Part shown: positions 44,798 through 44,859 of the stretch, one piece after another
How positions within the stretch are numbered: position 1 is the stretch's first letter
Layout of the letters: each line of letters begins with the position of its first letter
Origin: Actinomycetota bacterium
GTDB taxonomy: Bacteria > Actinomycetota > Humimicrobiia > Humimicrobiales > Humimicrobiaceae
NCBI GenBank assembly: GCA_026392215.1
Contig: JAPLCN010000154.1
Span: 1-44,859, forward strand
Reading direction: 5' to 3'
Length of the DNA: 44,859 nucleotides
The notes under the pieces: model-generated
Seen by the model: only the letters and a program-made list of their open reading frames with translations
What the model was told of the DNA's origin: nothing
The model's database searches: none
Translations under genes and position numbers: made by a program

Positions 44798-44859
44798 GAT
44801 CATGCCAGGATAAAAAGATTAAAAAAATATAATATTTGTCAATAGAAAATTATTTGTAG

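Overview
The window is a low-GC bacterial chromosome segment that reads as an anaerobe, probably a deep-branching low-GC Gram-positive or actinobacterial-type lineage. That placement is an inference. It rests on the order tilS-hpt-ftsH-folE-folP-folBK (seen in Actinobacteria and many Clostridia), an N-terminal CxxC-tyrosine-tryptophan motif in a GNAT protein, ferredoxin-type and corrinoid-type enzymes, and very frequent TTG start codons. No 16S gene or other decisive marker is present.

Left part (1-17.4 kb), accessory and eroded: an orphan Z1-domain SF2 ATPase with its own promoter is followed by a graveyard of integration-related remnants. These are two separate 3' tails of tyrosine recombinases at 2.6 and 5.1 kb and a frameshifted radC. 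Between the tails sit an MBL hydrolase and an alpha/beta hydrolase. Then come an MltG-type lipoprotein with a run of 15 A inside the gene, a MarR-controlled ABC exporter with a readable promoter/operator, an orphan URO-D-family methyltransferase, small membrane proteins, a DEDDh exonuclease and a C_GCAxxG redox protein. A three-gene SDR/ferredoxin/Fe-S cluster follows. The region ends with tails of an aldo/keto reductase and typA, paired 19-bp repeats that look like an IS end, and a small transcription unit (promoter, about 175 nt, terminator) that may be a small RNA.

Middle (17.6-25.3 kb): two c-di-GMP signalling proteins, a cupin, a decayed cupredoxin, ArsM arsenite methyltransferase and a B12-binding radical SAM protein. 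The first signalling protein carries GGDEF plus an HD-GYP in which HD has become HN. The second is PAS-PAS-PAS-GGDEF with an unresolved 5' end and a shortened third PAS.

The most interesting block (25.9-31.2 kb) is a compact minus-strand operon: a long coiled-coil protein, a TPR plus SNF2/RapA-like helicase, and an unrecognised protein ending in a RING-like C3HC4 zinc-finger pattern. It lies next to a mazEF toxin-antitoxin pair and is visibly richer in G+C than the core genes. It is my candidate for an undescribed system. Downstream is a nickel ECF transporter (nikMN-nikQ-nikO) with a textbook NikR-type operator just below its promoter.

Right part (34.3-44.8 kb), core genome: folBK, folP, folE, ftsH, hpt, tilS, a YmdB-type phosphodiesterase, a lipoprotein, initiator tRNA-Met, a GNAT acetyltransferase and tRNA-Arg(CCT). 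Both tRNAs have recognisable promoters.
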